Positions 27,264 to 36,126 of a DNA stretch of 64,000 nucleotides are shown here, piece by piece. The stretch covers positions 62,001 through 126,000 of the forward strand of contig JACJYQ010000006.1 in NCBI GenBank assembly GCA_020636025.1. The letters are read 5' to 3'. A model generated the notes under the pieces. The model was not told where the DNA came from. It did no database searches and was given only the letters and a program-made list of their open reading frames with translations. The DNA is from Lewinellaceae bacterium. GTDB taxonomy: Bacteria; Bacteroidota; Bacteroidia; Chitinophagales; Saprospiraceae. Numbering within the stretch: position 1 is the stretch's first letter; every line of letters begins with the position of its first letter. Made by a program: the position numbers and the translations under genes.

Positions 27264-30200
27264 ATGAATTACCGACTACTTCTTCCTCTTCTTTTTTTGC
27301 TAAATCTTACCTCTCTCCAAGGCCAAACCGGTCAGATGAGCGTTGGCCTCGAACCCATTTTTAGCTGTGGTTGCGATGGCTGTTTCATTGTGTTTGTAAA
27401 CAATGCCCAGCCGCCATACGCAGTCCAGTGGTCAGATGGTCAGACCGGTACTATGAATACCAATCAAACCGAGTTCTGCGGATTTTGTCCGGGGTCTTAT
27501 AGTGTCACCGTAACAGACATCAATGGCCAAACTGCAGAGGCGGTTGGAACCATCATAGACATTCCATTCAACACCATCGAGATTGTTCCGCTAAATCCTT
27601 CTGCCTGTAATTTCGACAGCAGTGGGGTTGGAAACCAAAATTGCAATCTGGTGTGTGCAGGGAGCACCACTACCTATACCACCAGCACCAATAGCCAGCC
27701 TCCTGCCGGAAACCAGTTGTCCTGGCAGGTAAGCGGAGCCAGTAGCTGGTCGGTGGATCCCTCTGGAAACTTCCTGACAGTCACCTGGAACAATCCGGGC
27801 ATTGGTTCCATTACGGTTTTCGGTTTCAATAACCAGGGCTGCTCTATGGTCGACGATATTTGCGTTACGATTTTAAATCCACCAAAAGCGCAGATAGGCA
27901 GTGTCCCTGCTGCTGCTCCCGGAGCCAACTTGCAGGTATGTAAAGGTCAGGTCGTAAATTTCCAGGACTTAAGCACCGGCGACGCCGATTACGTTGAATG
28001 GTTTTTCAGCGACGACTTTACCCAAAGCACCACCAAAAACCCTCAGCATACCTATCAAATCCCTGGCACCCATACAGTAACGCTGATCGCGAAGAACAAA
28101 TGCCTCTGTCCGGACACTACCATGATAACTGTGGAGGTCATGGATGCAGAAGCCCCTACCCTCGATTGCGTGGCCACCATTTGTCCGGGTGAAACCGTGA
28201 CCTATACTTCCTCCAACGGTTGCGCACCATTTACCTGGACTGTTAGCGGTAACGGTACCATTCTGGATGGCGGTACTGCCACATCCGACAGCATCACCGT
28301 TGAATGGAATGACGGTCCCAACGGCATCATTTCGCTGATGGCAACCTCTTGCTCCGGCATCACCTGCCCGGTGGCCGGGATCATCAACATCCCGATCATT
28401 TCCGACAATGCCGAAATCCTTGGGGAAGAACAGGTTTGCCCGGGAAGCACAGAAGTGTACAGCATTGAAGCTTTTGGCGGAACCGGGTTTACCTGGAAAC
28501 TGTCCGGTGGTGGCAACATTAAAGAAGGCCAGGGAACCAACCGTGTAACGGTTCAATGGTCGGGCACAGGCAACAATGCCACGCCGCATTGGCTTTCCGT
28601 AAGTTACGACAACTGTTATCTGGGTTGTAGCGGAACAGACAGCATTCCGGTGTTTATCAGACCATTTTTTGTGGTGAATGGACCAGTAGAAAGCTGCCTG
28701 AACTCAAACGACAATTTCAATGCAAAACTGACCTCCAATAATACCCCCATCCTGTGTAACTGGACACTTACCGGCCCATCCGGCAATGTAGTGTGGACAT
28801 CCTCTTCACCCAGCGCTACAGCCAGCGTTCCATTTATTGATGGCGATGGTTACTACGACCTGACAGCCGTGCCCGACAATCCAACACAAAGCTGTACCGA
28901 GAAAGCCGATTGGGCCATTCACGTGAATCCACTTCCTGCCAAACTGGATGGTATCAAGGGCACCGAAAAAATATGCCCCGGAACCACCTATACTTATAAA
29001 GCAGAAGGCGGCACTTCGACCACCAATTACTTCTGGACCATACAAAACGGCCCCGGAGCCGTGACCAATAAATATGGAAGAACGATCAACATTAACTGGA
29101 ATGCCAGCGGGCCGCGCTGGGTGGCTGTGGCACAACTCAGTCAGGATGGGCTAGGCTGTAAATCCGACACCGTGCATTTCGATGTAACGCCTATCGGTAT
29201 TCCGGATATCACCGGTGTTCCGGTGGCCTGCGAAAACAGCACCCGCTTTTATTCCATTGAACCGTTGGAAAACATTGATATACAATGGCAAATAACGCCT
29301 TCAGATGCCGGAACCGTGGCAAACGGACAAGGCACTGAAGCGGCAGAAATTTACTGGAGCAATCCCGGAGCGCATACGGTTTCTGTGCAGGTTTGTGCAC
29401 TAAGCGCCCAGTTCCCGGTTACCATTAACCCGCTGCCTGACCCCATGGTTCAGGCACCTGCAGGATTGTGCCCCGGAGCTCTCGGCCTGGTTCAAAGTGC
29501 CGGCGCGTACATCAATTACAGCTGGAAAGATGAAGCAGGCGCGGAGATCGGTACCGGCGCTAACATCCAACTTGGCTTTGGCACCTATGCCCTGGAAGTG
29601 ACCGATGTAAACGGTTGTGTAGGCATTTCGGAGTTTTACATCGACAGTTACGACAAACCCGACGTGAGCCTGACAACCAATTCACCAACCGGTTTTTGCA
29701 ACAACTCACTGTTTGTACCTCTTACCGGCCTTATTAACCAAGACGCAGACTATACCTTCCAATGGTACCACGATGGTGCTCTGATCCCTGGACAAACAGG
29801 GGTGACTTATTCAACCAACCAATACGGTCAATACACCATTCAGGCGACAAATGCACATGGGTGTACCACTGTAGCCGGGCCAATTCTGTTGTTCCCATAT
29901 TGTCAGGTCGACGGCAACTGCACAGGCCAAAACTGCGGTGGAGGTCTTTGTCCACCCGGAACCATCGACATTGCCGTGGATCCAACCGCTCGCTGTGATT
30001 CATTTGAAATGCACTTACTCGACCCGAATGCCATGCTGGTAGGTGGTAGTGAATTATGGATCGTTGGTATTTCCGGTGGCGCTCAGCTTGGCACCTCCAC
30101 TTTGAAAGCGCCCACATTTGTGATGGACAATGCAGGTGAGTACGTGGTGATCCTGAATGTAGAGTTGAAAGACGGAACGACCTGCCACTTATACGAGTTT

Positions 30201-33200
30201 TTCAGCGCTGAAGCAGTCGCCAGAATTGATGTACTGCCTGATTGTCCTGGTGAAGTCACGCAGTTCCTGGATGTAAGTGAATTCCTGCCTTCGGGTGGCA
30301 TCACAGACTGGGACTGGGATTTCGGCGATCCTGCATCCGGGGCAAATAACCAATCGAGCATTCGCAACAGTACGCATGTGTATGACCCATCGGACTCGTA
30401 TTCCGTGAACCTGACTGTGGTAGGAACCAGTGGCTGTATTTCCACCGCCAGCACGGTTGTGGATGTACCGGAATTGCCGGACATTACGTTCCCCGATCCG
30501 GCCTTCAAATGCGCCGGCAATGCGCTGGCCTTTACCCCGCCACCCAATGCCGCAAGCATTACAGACATTAGCTGGGACTTTGGCGACCCAGCCAGCGGCG
30601 CATTGAACGACGCCGACGGAACCCCAGCCTACCACAATTTTAATCCGGCAGGAAATTATACCGTTAGTGCAACCGCGAAAAACATACACGGCTGTACAAA
30701 CAGTTTTTCCAGAATCATAAACATACCGGCCAATACGCTGAGTGGCACCATTACGCCTCCGGCTCCCGGCCCGATCTGTGAAGGCAAAACCCTGAACCTG
30801 CTTGCCCCGGCGGGTGCGGTGAGCTATCTCTGGTCTGACGAAAGTGGAAGCACCACACCGAATATTACCGTTAGCGAGGAAGGCACCTTTAAAGTCACGA
30901 TCACCGACGCCAATGGCTGTACTTATGTAACTCCTCCGGTGGATGTAGCTGTAAACCCTGCTCCCGATGCCCTCATCAAGGCGCTGGAATTCAATGATCT
31001 GGATCAGATCGTAGGCACTTCCTATCCTTCCACTGCCGTTTGTGAAGGAGAAGATGTGGTATTGCAGACCGTGGCCAATGTGAGCGTAAGCTACCAATGG
31101 TCTGTTACCAACGGGAACACGCCCTTCTTGAATTACACCGACGACCGCAACAACCTGTTGAGCTCTGGACATTATCAATATGTCGTAACGGTTACCAACC
31201 CTTCAACAGGTTGCACGGCGGTTACCACGCCCTTTATCGTAGATGTAAATCCGGTGCCTTCCGGATTCTCCATCAGCGGACAAAGTTTCTGCGCCGGCAC
31301 CGCCAATACCCTGACTTACAACGGTCCGCAACCGCCAAACTGGAACCTGATATGGAGTACCGGCGCTACCGGGCCTACCTTGAGTACCGATGAACCAGGC
31401 GCCTACCAGATCCGGGTGATCAACGAATTCGGATGCGAGGAGCGAAGCAACACCTGGACCGTTCTGCCTGGTCCGCCGGTAAATTCTGTACCGGCTGGCT
31501 GCCATACCCGCTGCAATCCCGACACCCTGTGTATGCCCAATTTACCAAATGTGATCAGCTGGCAATGGTACCAGGATGGCAACCCGATCCCGGGCGCTAC
31601 TTCGCCGAATTTCATTGCTACTCAAAGTGGCACCTACTGGGCCGAAATGACCGACATTTTCGGCTGTAACGGCCAAAGTGGTCCGCTGGATTTAAACCTT
31701 TATGACGGCTACGGAAATATCCTTGGTCAGGTTTGGTCGGATGTAAACGACAACGGCATCATTGACGCAGCCGATACCTTGTTGTCGGGCATACCCGTGA
31801 TCCTGTACCAGAACGGAAGCCTGTTTGGCAATTCCAGTTCGGGTGTAAATGGCGGTTTTGCCTTTACCAATGTATTGTCCACCGATTACAGCGTAGAAAT
31901 TGACCAGAATTCCCTGCCCTTTATCTGGACGGTAGTGATCGGTCAGGATGATGTAAACCTCTCCGGCTGCGATGTGGAAGGCAAGGCCAACCTGCTGCTT
32001 CACTACGGGTGCTCCGTTGGCGGCACCCTGGAACTAACCGGCTGTCCGGGTACCATGGTAACTTATCAGGGCGTAGACATAGCCGTTGGCGGGACACAGG
32101 AATTCCTGTACACCAGCTCGCAAGGATGCGATTCTACGCTCGTAGTTACCGTAAATGCGCTGTCAACCTCCACAGGCAGCCAAACGCTGTATGGTTGTCC
32201 CGGCACAAGCATCACTTACGAAGGCATAAACATCAGTGTGGGAAGCACCCAGGCGGTTACTTTGCAAAACTGGCTGGGTTGCGATTCAGTGGTCACCGTT
32301 TCGGTGTTGGCGCTGGCAACTTCTACGGGTAAGGACACCTTGTATGCTTGTCAGGGCTCCTTTGCCACATACCAGGGAATTGATATTCCGGTGGGCAGCT
32401 CGCAGGATTTCACGCTGACAAATGCCGCGGGCTGTGATTCCATTGTCACGGTGAATGTCCAGCCATTGCCGTCTTCCAATTCGGCAACGCTGCTTTTTGC
32501 TTGTAAAAACGGCTTTTTAACCTACAACGGAACCGATATTCCGGCAGGCACGGTACAGTCATTCACCTTCCAGAATTCGCAGGGTTGTGATTCCATTGTA
32601 ACTGTTACCGTAGCAGAAGTGCCACCTGCAACGGGCGCTGAAACCCTGTTCGCTTGCCCGGGCAGTACGGCCAATTATCAGGGTACCGATGTTCCTGTAG
32701 GAACTTCGCAGGATTTCACCCTGCAAAATTGGCTGGGTTGCGATTCAGTAGTAACCATAACGGTACAGGCATGGCCCGTTTCCAGCAGCAGCTTTAGCGC
32801 GGGTGTTTGTCCGGGCGAAACCTATACCTATCAGGGCCTTGCCCTGAGCGCCGGAACTACGCAGGCATTTGTGCTGCAGAACTGGCTGGGCTGCGACTCT
32901 ACGGTGACCGTTACGGTTAATCAACTACAGCCCACAAGCAATCAGCTACAGGTGAATGTCTGTCCGGGCAAAACCTACGACTACAACGGCACAGCGGTAC
33001 CCGGTGGCAGCAGTATGGATTTCCACTACACCAACGCAGTAGGTTGTGATTCCACGCTGACCTTGCAAGTGCAGGAATTCCCGGCTTCCGACTTTAGTCT
33101 GCTGGCCACGGAATCCTGTTCCAATACGCCAAGCGGCACCATCGAAGCCCAGCCCGATGCGGGTGGACAGGCGCCGTACCGCTACTCGCTGAACCCGACC

Positions 33201-33845
33201 GATTTCCAGGACGACAATACCTTCCACAACTTAGCCCCCGGAACCTACCATGTGTACCTGGAGGACGTCAATACCTGTGTATTCGAGCAGGAAATAGACA
33301 TACCCATGATCCCGGCATTGAACGTGCAGCTGAGCGATGCCGTACTGGCCTGCGACAGCATCAGCGTGATGCTGGAACCTGTGATCACCGGCGGCGACGA
33401 TGCGAGTCTGGCCATTACCTGGTCGGATGGCAGCACAGGCATGAACACCATGGTTACCGAGCCGGGCATGGTGTGGGTGGAAGCCAGCGACCAGTGCGCC
33501 ACCGTTCGCTCCAGCGCAGAAGTGATGCTGGCCGACCTGGCGGAAGACCTGAACATCGTGTACGTACCCAACATCATGATGCCGGCCTCCGAGAACCCCG
33601 ACAATGCTCAGTTCAGACCTTTCTTTGGAGACGGTATATTACCATTTAACTACACGTTCAGGGTGTTTGACCGCTGGGGCAATCAGCTGTTTTACAGTGA
33701 AGACCCTGCTGCTTTCTGGGATGGCACCATTGGTGGTGAAGCCATGAACCCTGGGGTGGAAGTGTGGTATCTGGAAACTGATGTGGAGATTTGTGGACGG
33801 GTGATGCATGTGGTGAAGAAGGGAGATGTGACGGTGCTTCGGTAG
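27264..33845 (+). CDS. giant PKD/Ig-like repeat surface protein with gliding-motility CHU_C-type C-terminus
   Basis: The 2193-residue protein begins with a signal peptide (MNYRLLLPLLFLLNLTSLQGQ). A SprB-like repeat follows (about 30-95), then many PKD and Ig-like domains; clear PKD units lie near 215-292 (VVNFQDLSTGDADYVEWFFSDD), 1010-1060 (DWDWDFGDPASGANNQ) and 1100-1150 (DISWDFGDPASGALND). An SdrD-B-like domain is near 1485-1555 (NILGQVWSDVNDNGIIDAAD). From about 1583 to 1935 come seven tandem units of about 52 residues with pattern C-x-G, Y-x-G and GCDSxVTVxV. A further SprB-like unit and a CHU_C domain (about 2098-2193, IVYVPNIMMPAS, FRVFDRWGNQLF, VVKKGDVTVLR) close it. CHU_C ends act as T9SS targeting signals for surface display. 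It is likely an adhesin or gliding-related surface protein; the exact role is unknown. Confidence 0.9.
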   Translation: MNYRLLLPLLFLLNLTSLQGQTGQMSVGLEPIFSCGCDGCFIVFVNNAQPPYAVQWSDGQTGTMNTNQTEFCGFCPGSYSVTVTDINGQTAEAVGTIIDIPFNTIEIVPLNPSACNFDSSGVGNQNCNLVCAGSTTTYTTSTNSQPPAGNQLSWQVSGASSWSVDPSGNFLTVTWNNPGIGSITVFGFNNQGCSMVDDICVTILNPPKAQIGSVPAAAPGANLQVCKGQVVNFQDLSTGDADYVEWFFSDDFTQSTTKNPQHTYQIPGTHTVTLIAKNKCLCPDTTMITVEVMDAEAPTLDCVATICPGETVTYTSSNGCAPFTWTVSGNGTILDGGTATSDSITVEWNDGPNGIISLMATSCSGITCPVAGIINIPIISDNAEILGEEQVCPGSTEVYSIEAFGGTGFTWKLSGGGNIKEGQGTNRVTVQWSGTGNNATPHWLSVSYDNCYLGCSGTDSIPVFIRPFFVVNGPVESCLNSNDNFNAKLTSNNTPILCNWTLTGPSGNVVWTSSSPSATASVPFIDGDGYYDLTAVPDNPTQSCTEKADWAIHVNPLPAKLDGIKGTEKICPGTTYTYKAEGGTSTTNYFWTIQNGPGAVTNKYGRTININWNASGPRWVAVAQLSQDGLGCKSDTVHFDVTPIGIPDITGVPVACENSTRFYSIEPLENIDIQWQITPSDAGTVANGQGTEAAEIYWSNPGAHTVSVQVCALSAQFPVTINPLPDPMVQAPAGLCPGALGLVQSAGAYINYSWKDEAGAEIGTGANIQLGFGTYALEVTDVNGCVGISEFYIDSYDKPDVSLTTNSPTGFCNNSLFVPLTGLINQDADYTFQWYHDGALIPGQTGVTYSTNQYGQYTIQATNAHGCTTVAGPILLFPYCQVDGNCTGQNCGGGLCPPGTIDIAVDPTARCDSFEMHLLDPNAMLVGGSELWIVGISGGAQLGTSTLKAPTFVMDNAGEYVVILNVELKDGTTCHLYEFFSAEAVARIDVLPDCPGEVTQFLDVSEFLPSGGITDWDWDFGDPASGANNQSSIRNSTHVYDPSDSYSVNLTVVGTSGCISTASTVVDVPELPDITFPDPAFKCAGNALAFTPPPNAASITDISWDFGDPASGALNDADGTPAYHNFNPAGNYTVSATAKNIHGCTNSFSRIINIPANTLSGTITPPAPGPICEGKTLNLLAPAGAVSYLWSDESGSTTPNITVSEEGTFKVTITDANGCTYVTPPVDVAVNPAPDALIKALEFNDLDQIVGTSYPSTAVCEGEDVVLQTVANVSVSYQWSVTNGNTPFLNYTDDRNNLLSSGHYQYVVTVTNPSTGCTAVTTPFIVDVNPVPSGFSISGQSFCAGTANTLTYNGPQPPNWNLIWSTGATGPTLSTDEPGAYQIRVINEFGCEERSNTWTVLPGPPVNSVPAGCHTRCNPDTLCMPNLPNVISWQWYQDGNPIPGATSPNFIATQSGTYWAEMTDIFGCNGQSGPLDLNLYDGYGNILGQVWSDVNDNGIIDAADTLLSGIPVILYQNGSLFGNSSSGVNGGFAFTNVLSTDYSVEIDQNSLPFIWTVVIGQDDVNLSGCDVEGKANLLLHYGCSVGGTLELTGCPGTMVTYQGVDIAVGGTQEFLYTSSQGCDSTLVVTVNALSTSTGSQTLYGCPGTSITYEGINISVGSTQAVTLQNWLGCDSVVTVSVLALATSTGKDTLYACQGSFATYQGIDIPVGSSQDFTLTNAAGCDSIVTVNVQPLPSSNSATLLFACKNGFLTYNGTDIPAGTVQSFTFQNSQGCDSIVTVTVAEVPPATGAETLFACPGSTANYQGTDVPVGTSQDFTLQNWLGCDSVVTITVQAWPVSSSSFSAGVCPGETYTYQGLALSAGTTQAFVLQNWLGCDSTVTVTVNQLQPTSNQLQVNVCPGKTYDYNGTAVPGGSSMDFHYTNAVGCDSTLTLQVQEFPASDFSLLATESCSNTPSGTIEAQPDAGGQAPYRYSLNPTDFQDDNTFHNLAPGTYHVYLEDVNTCVFEQEIDIPMIPALNVQLSDAVLACDSISVMLEPVITGGDDASLAITWSDGSTGMNTMVTEPGMVWVEASDQCATVRSSAEVMLADLAEDLNIVYVPNIMMPASENPDNAQFRPFFGDGILPFNYTFRVFDRWGNQLFYSEDPAAFWDGTIGGEAMNPGVEVWYLETDVEICGRVMHVVKKGDVTVLR
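32011..33070 (+). repeat. seven tandem ~156-bp coding repeats
   Basis: Within the giant surface protein, seven successive units share a Cys near the start (GCPGT, GCPGT, ACQGS, ACKNG, ACPGS, VCPGE, VCPGK), then Y(Q/E/N)G, and end in GCDS(T/V/I)(V/L)T(V/L/I). Paired Cys at fixed positions suggest a disulfide per unit. DNA identity is highest around the NWLGCDS segment of units 2, 5 and 6. Confidence 0.85.
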
Positions 33846-33944
33846 ATGGGCTTGTTTGATTACATGATTATTATGATCAAATGAGCATATGATTGACGAG
33901 GGATGGATGACTTTTGATAGTTGATATACCTAGACAGGCAAAAA

Positions 33945-33975
33945 TTTGGGTGTTTGGAAAATTCGGTTACTTTTG
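33945..33975 (+). promoter_or_regulatory. Bacteroidetes-type promoter of a candidate small RNA
   Basis: A -33 TTTG (33945-33948) and a -7 TACTTTTG (33968-33975) are separated by 19 bases, the ideal spacing for the Bacteroidetes housekeeping promoter. A second TTTG lies at 33953-33956. No annotated gene follows within 800 bases on this strand. Confidence 0.7.
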
Positions 33976-33981
33976 TACATC

Positions 33982-34070
33982 CGAAATGCGCCCAAATGAT
34001 GGTAATCTTTTAGTTTTTATGGAATTGCGTGAATCTGACCGGGAGGGGTTGGGTTCACGCAATTTTTTTA
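33982..34070 (+). ncRNA. candidate small RNA (about 90 nt)
   Basis: A well-formed promoter ends at 33975 and a perfect rho-independent terminator ends near 34070, so a transcript of about 90 bases is predicted; the exact start is inferred. The loop of the terminator hairpin is G-rich (GGGAGGGGTTGGG). A 30-codon frame (ATG at 33988, MRPNDGNLLVFMELRESD...) runs through the terminator to a stop at 34078-34080, so a small peptide cannot be excluded, but the stop beyond the terminator argues against it. I recognise no known RNA family. Confidence 0.5.
34023..34070 (+). terminator. rho-independent terminator of the candidate small RNA
   Basis: AATTGCGTGAA (34023-34033) pairs perfectly with TTCACGCAATT (34054-34064) and is followed by a T-run. 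No T-run exists on the other strand, so it acts in the plus direction only. Confidence 0.85.
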
Positions 34071-34228
34071 AGATGTAATTAGGTTCACTTGATGTAAATA
34101 GTGGTGATATTTTAAAGAAGGAGTTGAAAACACCATTAATGGAGTGGAGTAAAGATTTCTTAAATCGGGAAGTATTGACCACTGAAATCTTGAAATTAAA
34201 GGTTTAAAAATTAAGCTAAAATGGATAA

Positions 34229-34512
34229 CCTGTTCGCGCGAGGCTGAGCAAAAATTCAAAAAATACAAAATCGTTAGCGCGAGTTCGTTAGCGCGAGGCA
34301 ATAAGCCTCGTGTCTCATATTCCTGTCGGCTCTGCCGACAATCCTACCACTATTTTAACATCATGCTGTCCGTAAAATCTTCAAAAACTGCAGTTGCTAT
34401 TGGCCTGTTCGCGCGAGGCTGAGCAAAAATTCAAAAAATACAAAATCGTTAGCGCGAGGCAATAAGCCTCGTGTTTACTATTCCCGTCGGCTCTGCCGAC
34501 AAACACCCACCA
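34229..34512. repeat. two direct copies of a ~110-bp GC-hairpin repeat
   Basis: Copy 1 (34229-34350) and copy 2 (34404-34512) share CCTGTTCGCGCGAGGCTGAG, an A-rich spacer, TCGTTAGCGCGAG, GGCAATAAGCCTCG and the palindrome GTCGGCTCTGCCGAC (34325-34339; 34486-34500). Copy 1 carries an extra 14-bp tandem duplication of TCGTTAGCGCGAG(T/G) at 34271-34298. No coding function is seen in 33846-34778 apart from the candidate small RNA. Confidence 0.85.
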
Positions 34513-34613
34513 CTTTTTAGCAGTTCGTTGTAATCAAAGCGAACAAAAACTGCCGTTGCCGTTGCCGGCTAAGCCGGCGCGGATGTTAGACACAGCCTGT
34601 CCCGGCCTTTAGC

Positions 34614-34641
34614 GTCGGGAAGGCTTATTGCCTTGCGCCAA
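34614..34641 (-). repeat. REP-like element, left of the DUF4143 ATPase
   Basis: GTCGGGAAGGCTTATTGCC followed by TTGCGCCAACG is an inverted relative of the element at 36034-36059 (AGCGCAAGTCAAGAAGCC then TTCCCGAC). GCCGGCTAAGCCGGC, a perfect hairpin, lies just before it at 34565-34579. Confidence 0.6.
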
Positions 34642-34778
34642 CGTTTCGTTTTATTGTCTTAGCTGACGTTATCGTAAGTGAAATATACGAATAAGTTAAA
34701 AATTTCAATTGTCATTAGCTCGAGCCAACAAGCCCTCCCCACACCAAGACCAGGCTTTACCATTCTACCGACAATTCC

Positions 34779-35948
34779 TTACAAACCCTTCAAATTGCGC
34801 CAGGGCTCAAAAATCGCTGCGCTGCGTTGTTGCCGCTCGTCGCCGGCATATACGAGATAGTTATTTCCGGCGCGGCGGTGTTCGGGGGCATTGTCGCGGA
34901 AGGACTGGATTCCTTTCAGGAATTCGGCCTTGGGCGTGAAGCTGTATTTTACTTCAAAGAGATTTGTGTTCAGCCCTTCCAGCGACACCAGGTCTACCTC
35001 AACCTGATGATTGTCCTTCCAGAAATAGAAATCCGGCCGCTGGTTGCGGTTGTACCGGTTTTTCATCAATTCAATTATAACCATATTCTCGAAAAGGCTG
35101 CCCCGGATATAGTGCTGCCGGATTTGAGTACTTTCCGTGATGCCGAGCAGGTGACAAAGCAAGCCGGTATCGTAAAAGTACAGCTTGTGCGATTTGACCA
35201 ATCGCTTGTTGAAATTTTCAAAAAAAGGCGGTAATTGAAACAGGATATAGCTCGCCTCCAAAATGGAAAGCCAGCTTTTGACGGTCGGGGTGGAGATGCC
35301 AGCCTCGGTGGCCAAAGATTGAAGATTGACCGGCTGCCCCACACGCCCCGCGCACAAGCGCAAAAACAGTTGAAAAGCATTCAGGTCTTTGATATTCAAA
35401 ACATTGCGCACGTCGCGCTCAACATAGGTTTCCAGATAACTTTGAAAATAGTCGGCCGGTCTGGTTTTCCGGTCGTACAAAACCGGGTAACCACCCAGAA
35501 AAATGGCCGTTTCAACATCGGCCGGCTTCAGTCCGGTGTCTGGTGCGTCCAGTTCGCGGTGGCTGAATGGCAGCAAGCGGAAAATCGCCACCCTGCCCGC
35601 AAGGCTTTGGGTTATTTTTTCGAGCAGCAGAAAATTTTGTGAACCGGACAGCACAAACTGCCCCATCATCTTGTCCTCGTCAACTTTCACTTGCAGATAG
35701 GAAAAAAGTTGGGGCACACGCTGCGCTTCGTCAAACACCACCTTGTTGTCGTATTCGCGCAAAAAACCGCGAGGGTCTTGCTCAAAATAGAGCCGGCTGT
35801 CCGGGTCTTCGAAGTTCACGTACCGATACTCCGGGAACATGCCGCGCAAAAGCGTCGTCTTTCCGCTCTGGCGCGGGCCGGTCACAGAAATGATTGGGAA
35901 TTGAGTCATCAATTTCTGGATCGGCTGAGCAATTTGACGGGCTATCAT
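34779..35948 (-). CDS. AAA family ATPase with DUF4143 domain
   Basis: The 389-residue protein has an AAA_14-type ATPase domain with Walker A GPRQSGKTT at 24-32, Walker B VVFDEAQ at 70-76 and sensor LSGSQNFLL near 100, followed by the DUF4143 domain (YLETYVERDVRNVLNIKDL; ISTPTVKSWLSILEASYILFQLPPF; FENMVIIELMKNR; FYFWKDNHQVEVDLV), whose C-terminal half resembles a nuclease-like fold. These standalone proteins are common, patchily distributed accessory genes of unknown role. Here it is flanked by inverted REP-like elements (34614-34641 and 36013-36059) and has no operon partner, which fits acquisition as a single mobile cargo gene. A cellular role cannot be given. Confidence 0.92.
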   Translation of the reverse strand: MIARQIAQPIQKLMTQFPIISVTGPRQSGKTTLLRGMFPEYRYVNFEDPDSRLYFEQDPRGFLREYDNKVVFDEAQRVPQLFSYLQVKVDEDKMMGQFVLSGSQNFLLLEKITQSLAGRVAIFRLLPFSHRELDAPDTGLKPADVETAIFLGGYPVLYDRKTRPADYFQSYLETYVERDVRNVLNIKDLNAFQLFLRLCAGRVGQPVNLQSLATEAGISTPTVKSWLSILEASYILFQLPPFFENFNKRLVKSHKLYFYDTGLLCHLLGITESTQIRQHYIRGSLFENMVIIELMKNRYNRNQRPDFYFWKDNHQVEVDLVSLEGLNTNLFEVKYSFTPKAEFLKGIQSFRDNAPEHRRAGNNYLVYAGDERQQRSAAIFEPWRNLKGL

Positions 35949-36012
35949 GGATATAATTTTTCGTACAAATCTAATACCTAACTTTCAATTTTGTACAAAA
36001 ATTTACACCCCG

Positions 36013-36059
36013 TTCGCCTTTATTACCATCGTCAGCGCAAGTCAAGAAGCCTTCCCGAC
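36013..36059 (+). repeat. REP-like element, right of the DUF4143 ATPase
   Basis: This 47-base segment matches 39308-39354 with 5 differences. The matching segment at 39308 includes the 3' end of a RAYT transposase remnant, so this copy carries both RAYT tail and REP-like sequence (ending AAGAAGCCTTCCCGAC). Confidence 0.75.
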
Positions 36060-36090
36060 ACAAAAGGCCGCTATTTCAGGCAAGCTGCTT

Positions 36091-36098
36091 TACATTTG
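36091..36098 (+). promoter_or_regulatory. -7 element of the LRR-like T9SS protein gene
   Basis: TACATTTG matches TAnnTTTG and lies 28 bases before the ATG at 36127. No -33 TTTG at the ideal spacing. Confidence 0.5.
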
Positions 36099-36126
36099 CC
36101 GCCTTACCAAATAACTACCACTTAAG

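Noticed and set aside
34068..34301. Minus-strand 77-codon gene
   Set aside because: It lies over the terminator and repeat sequences and has no recognisable features.
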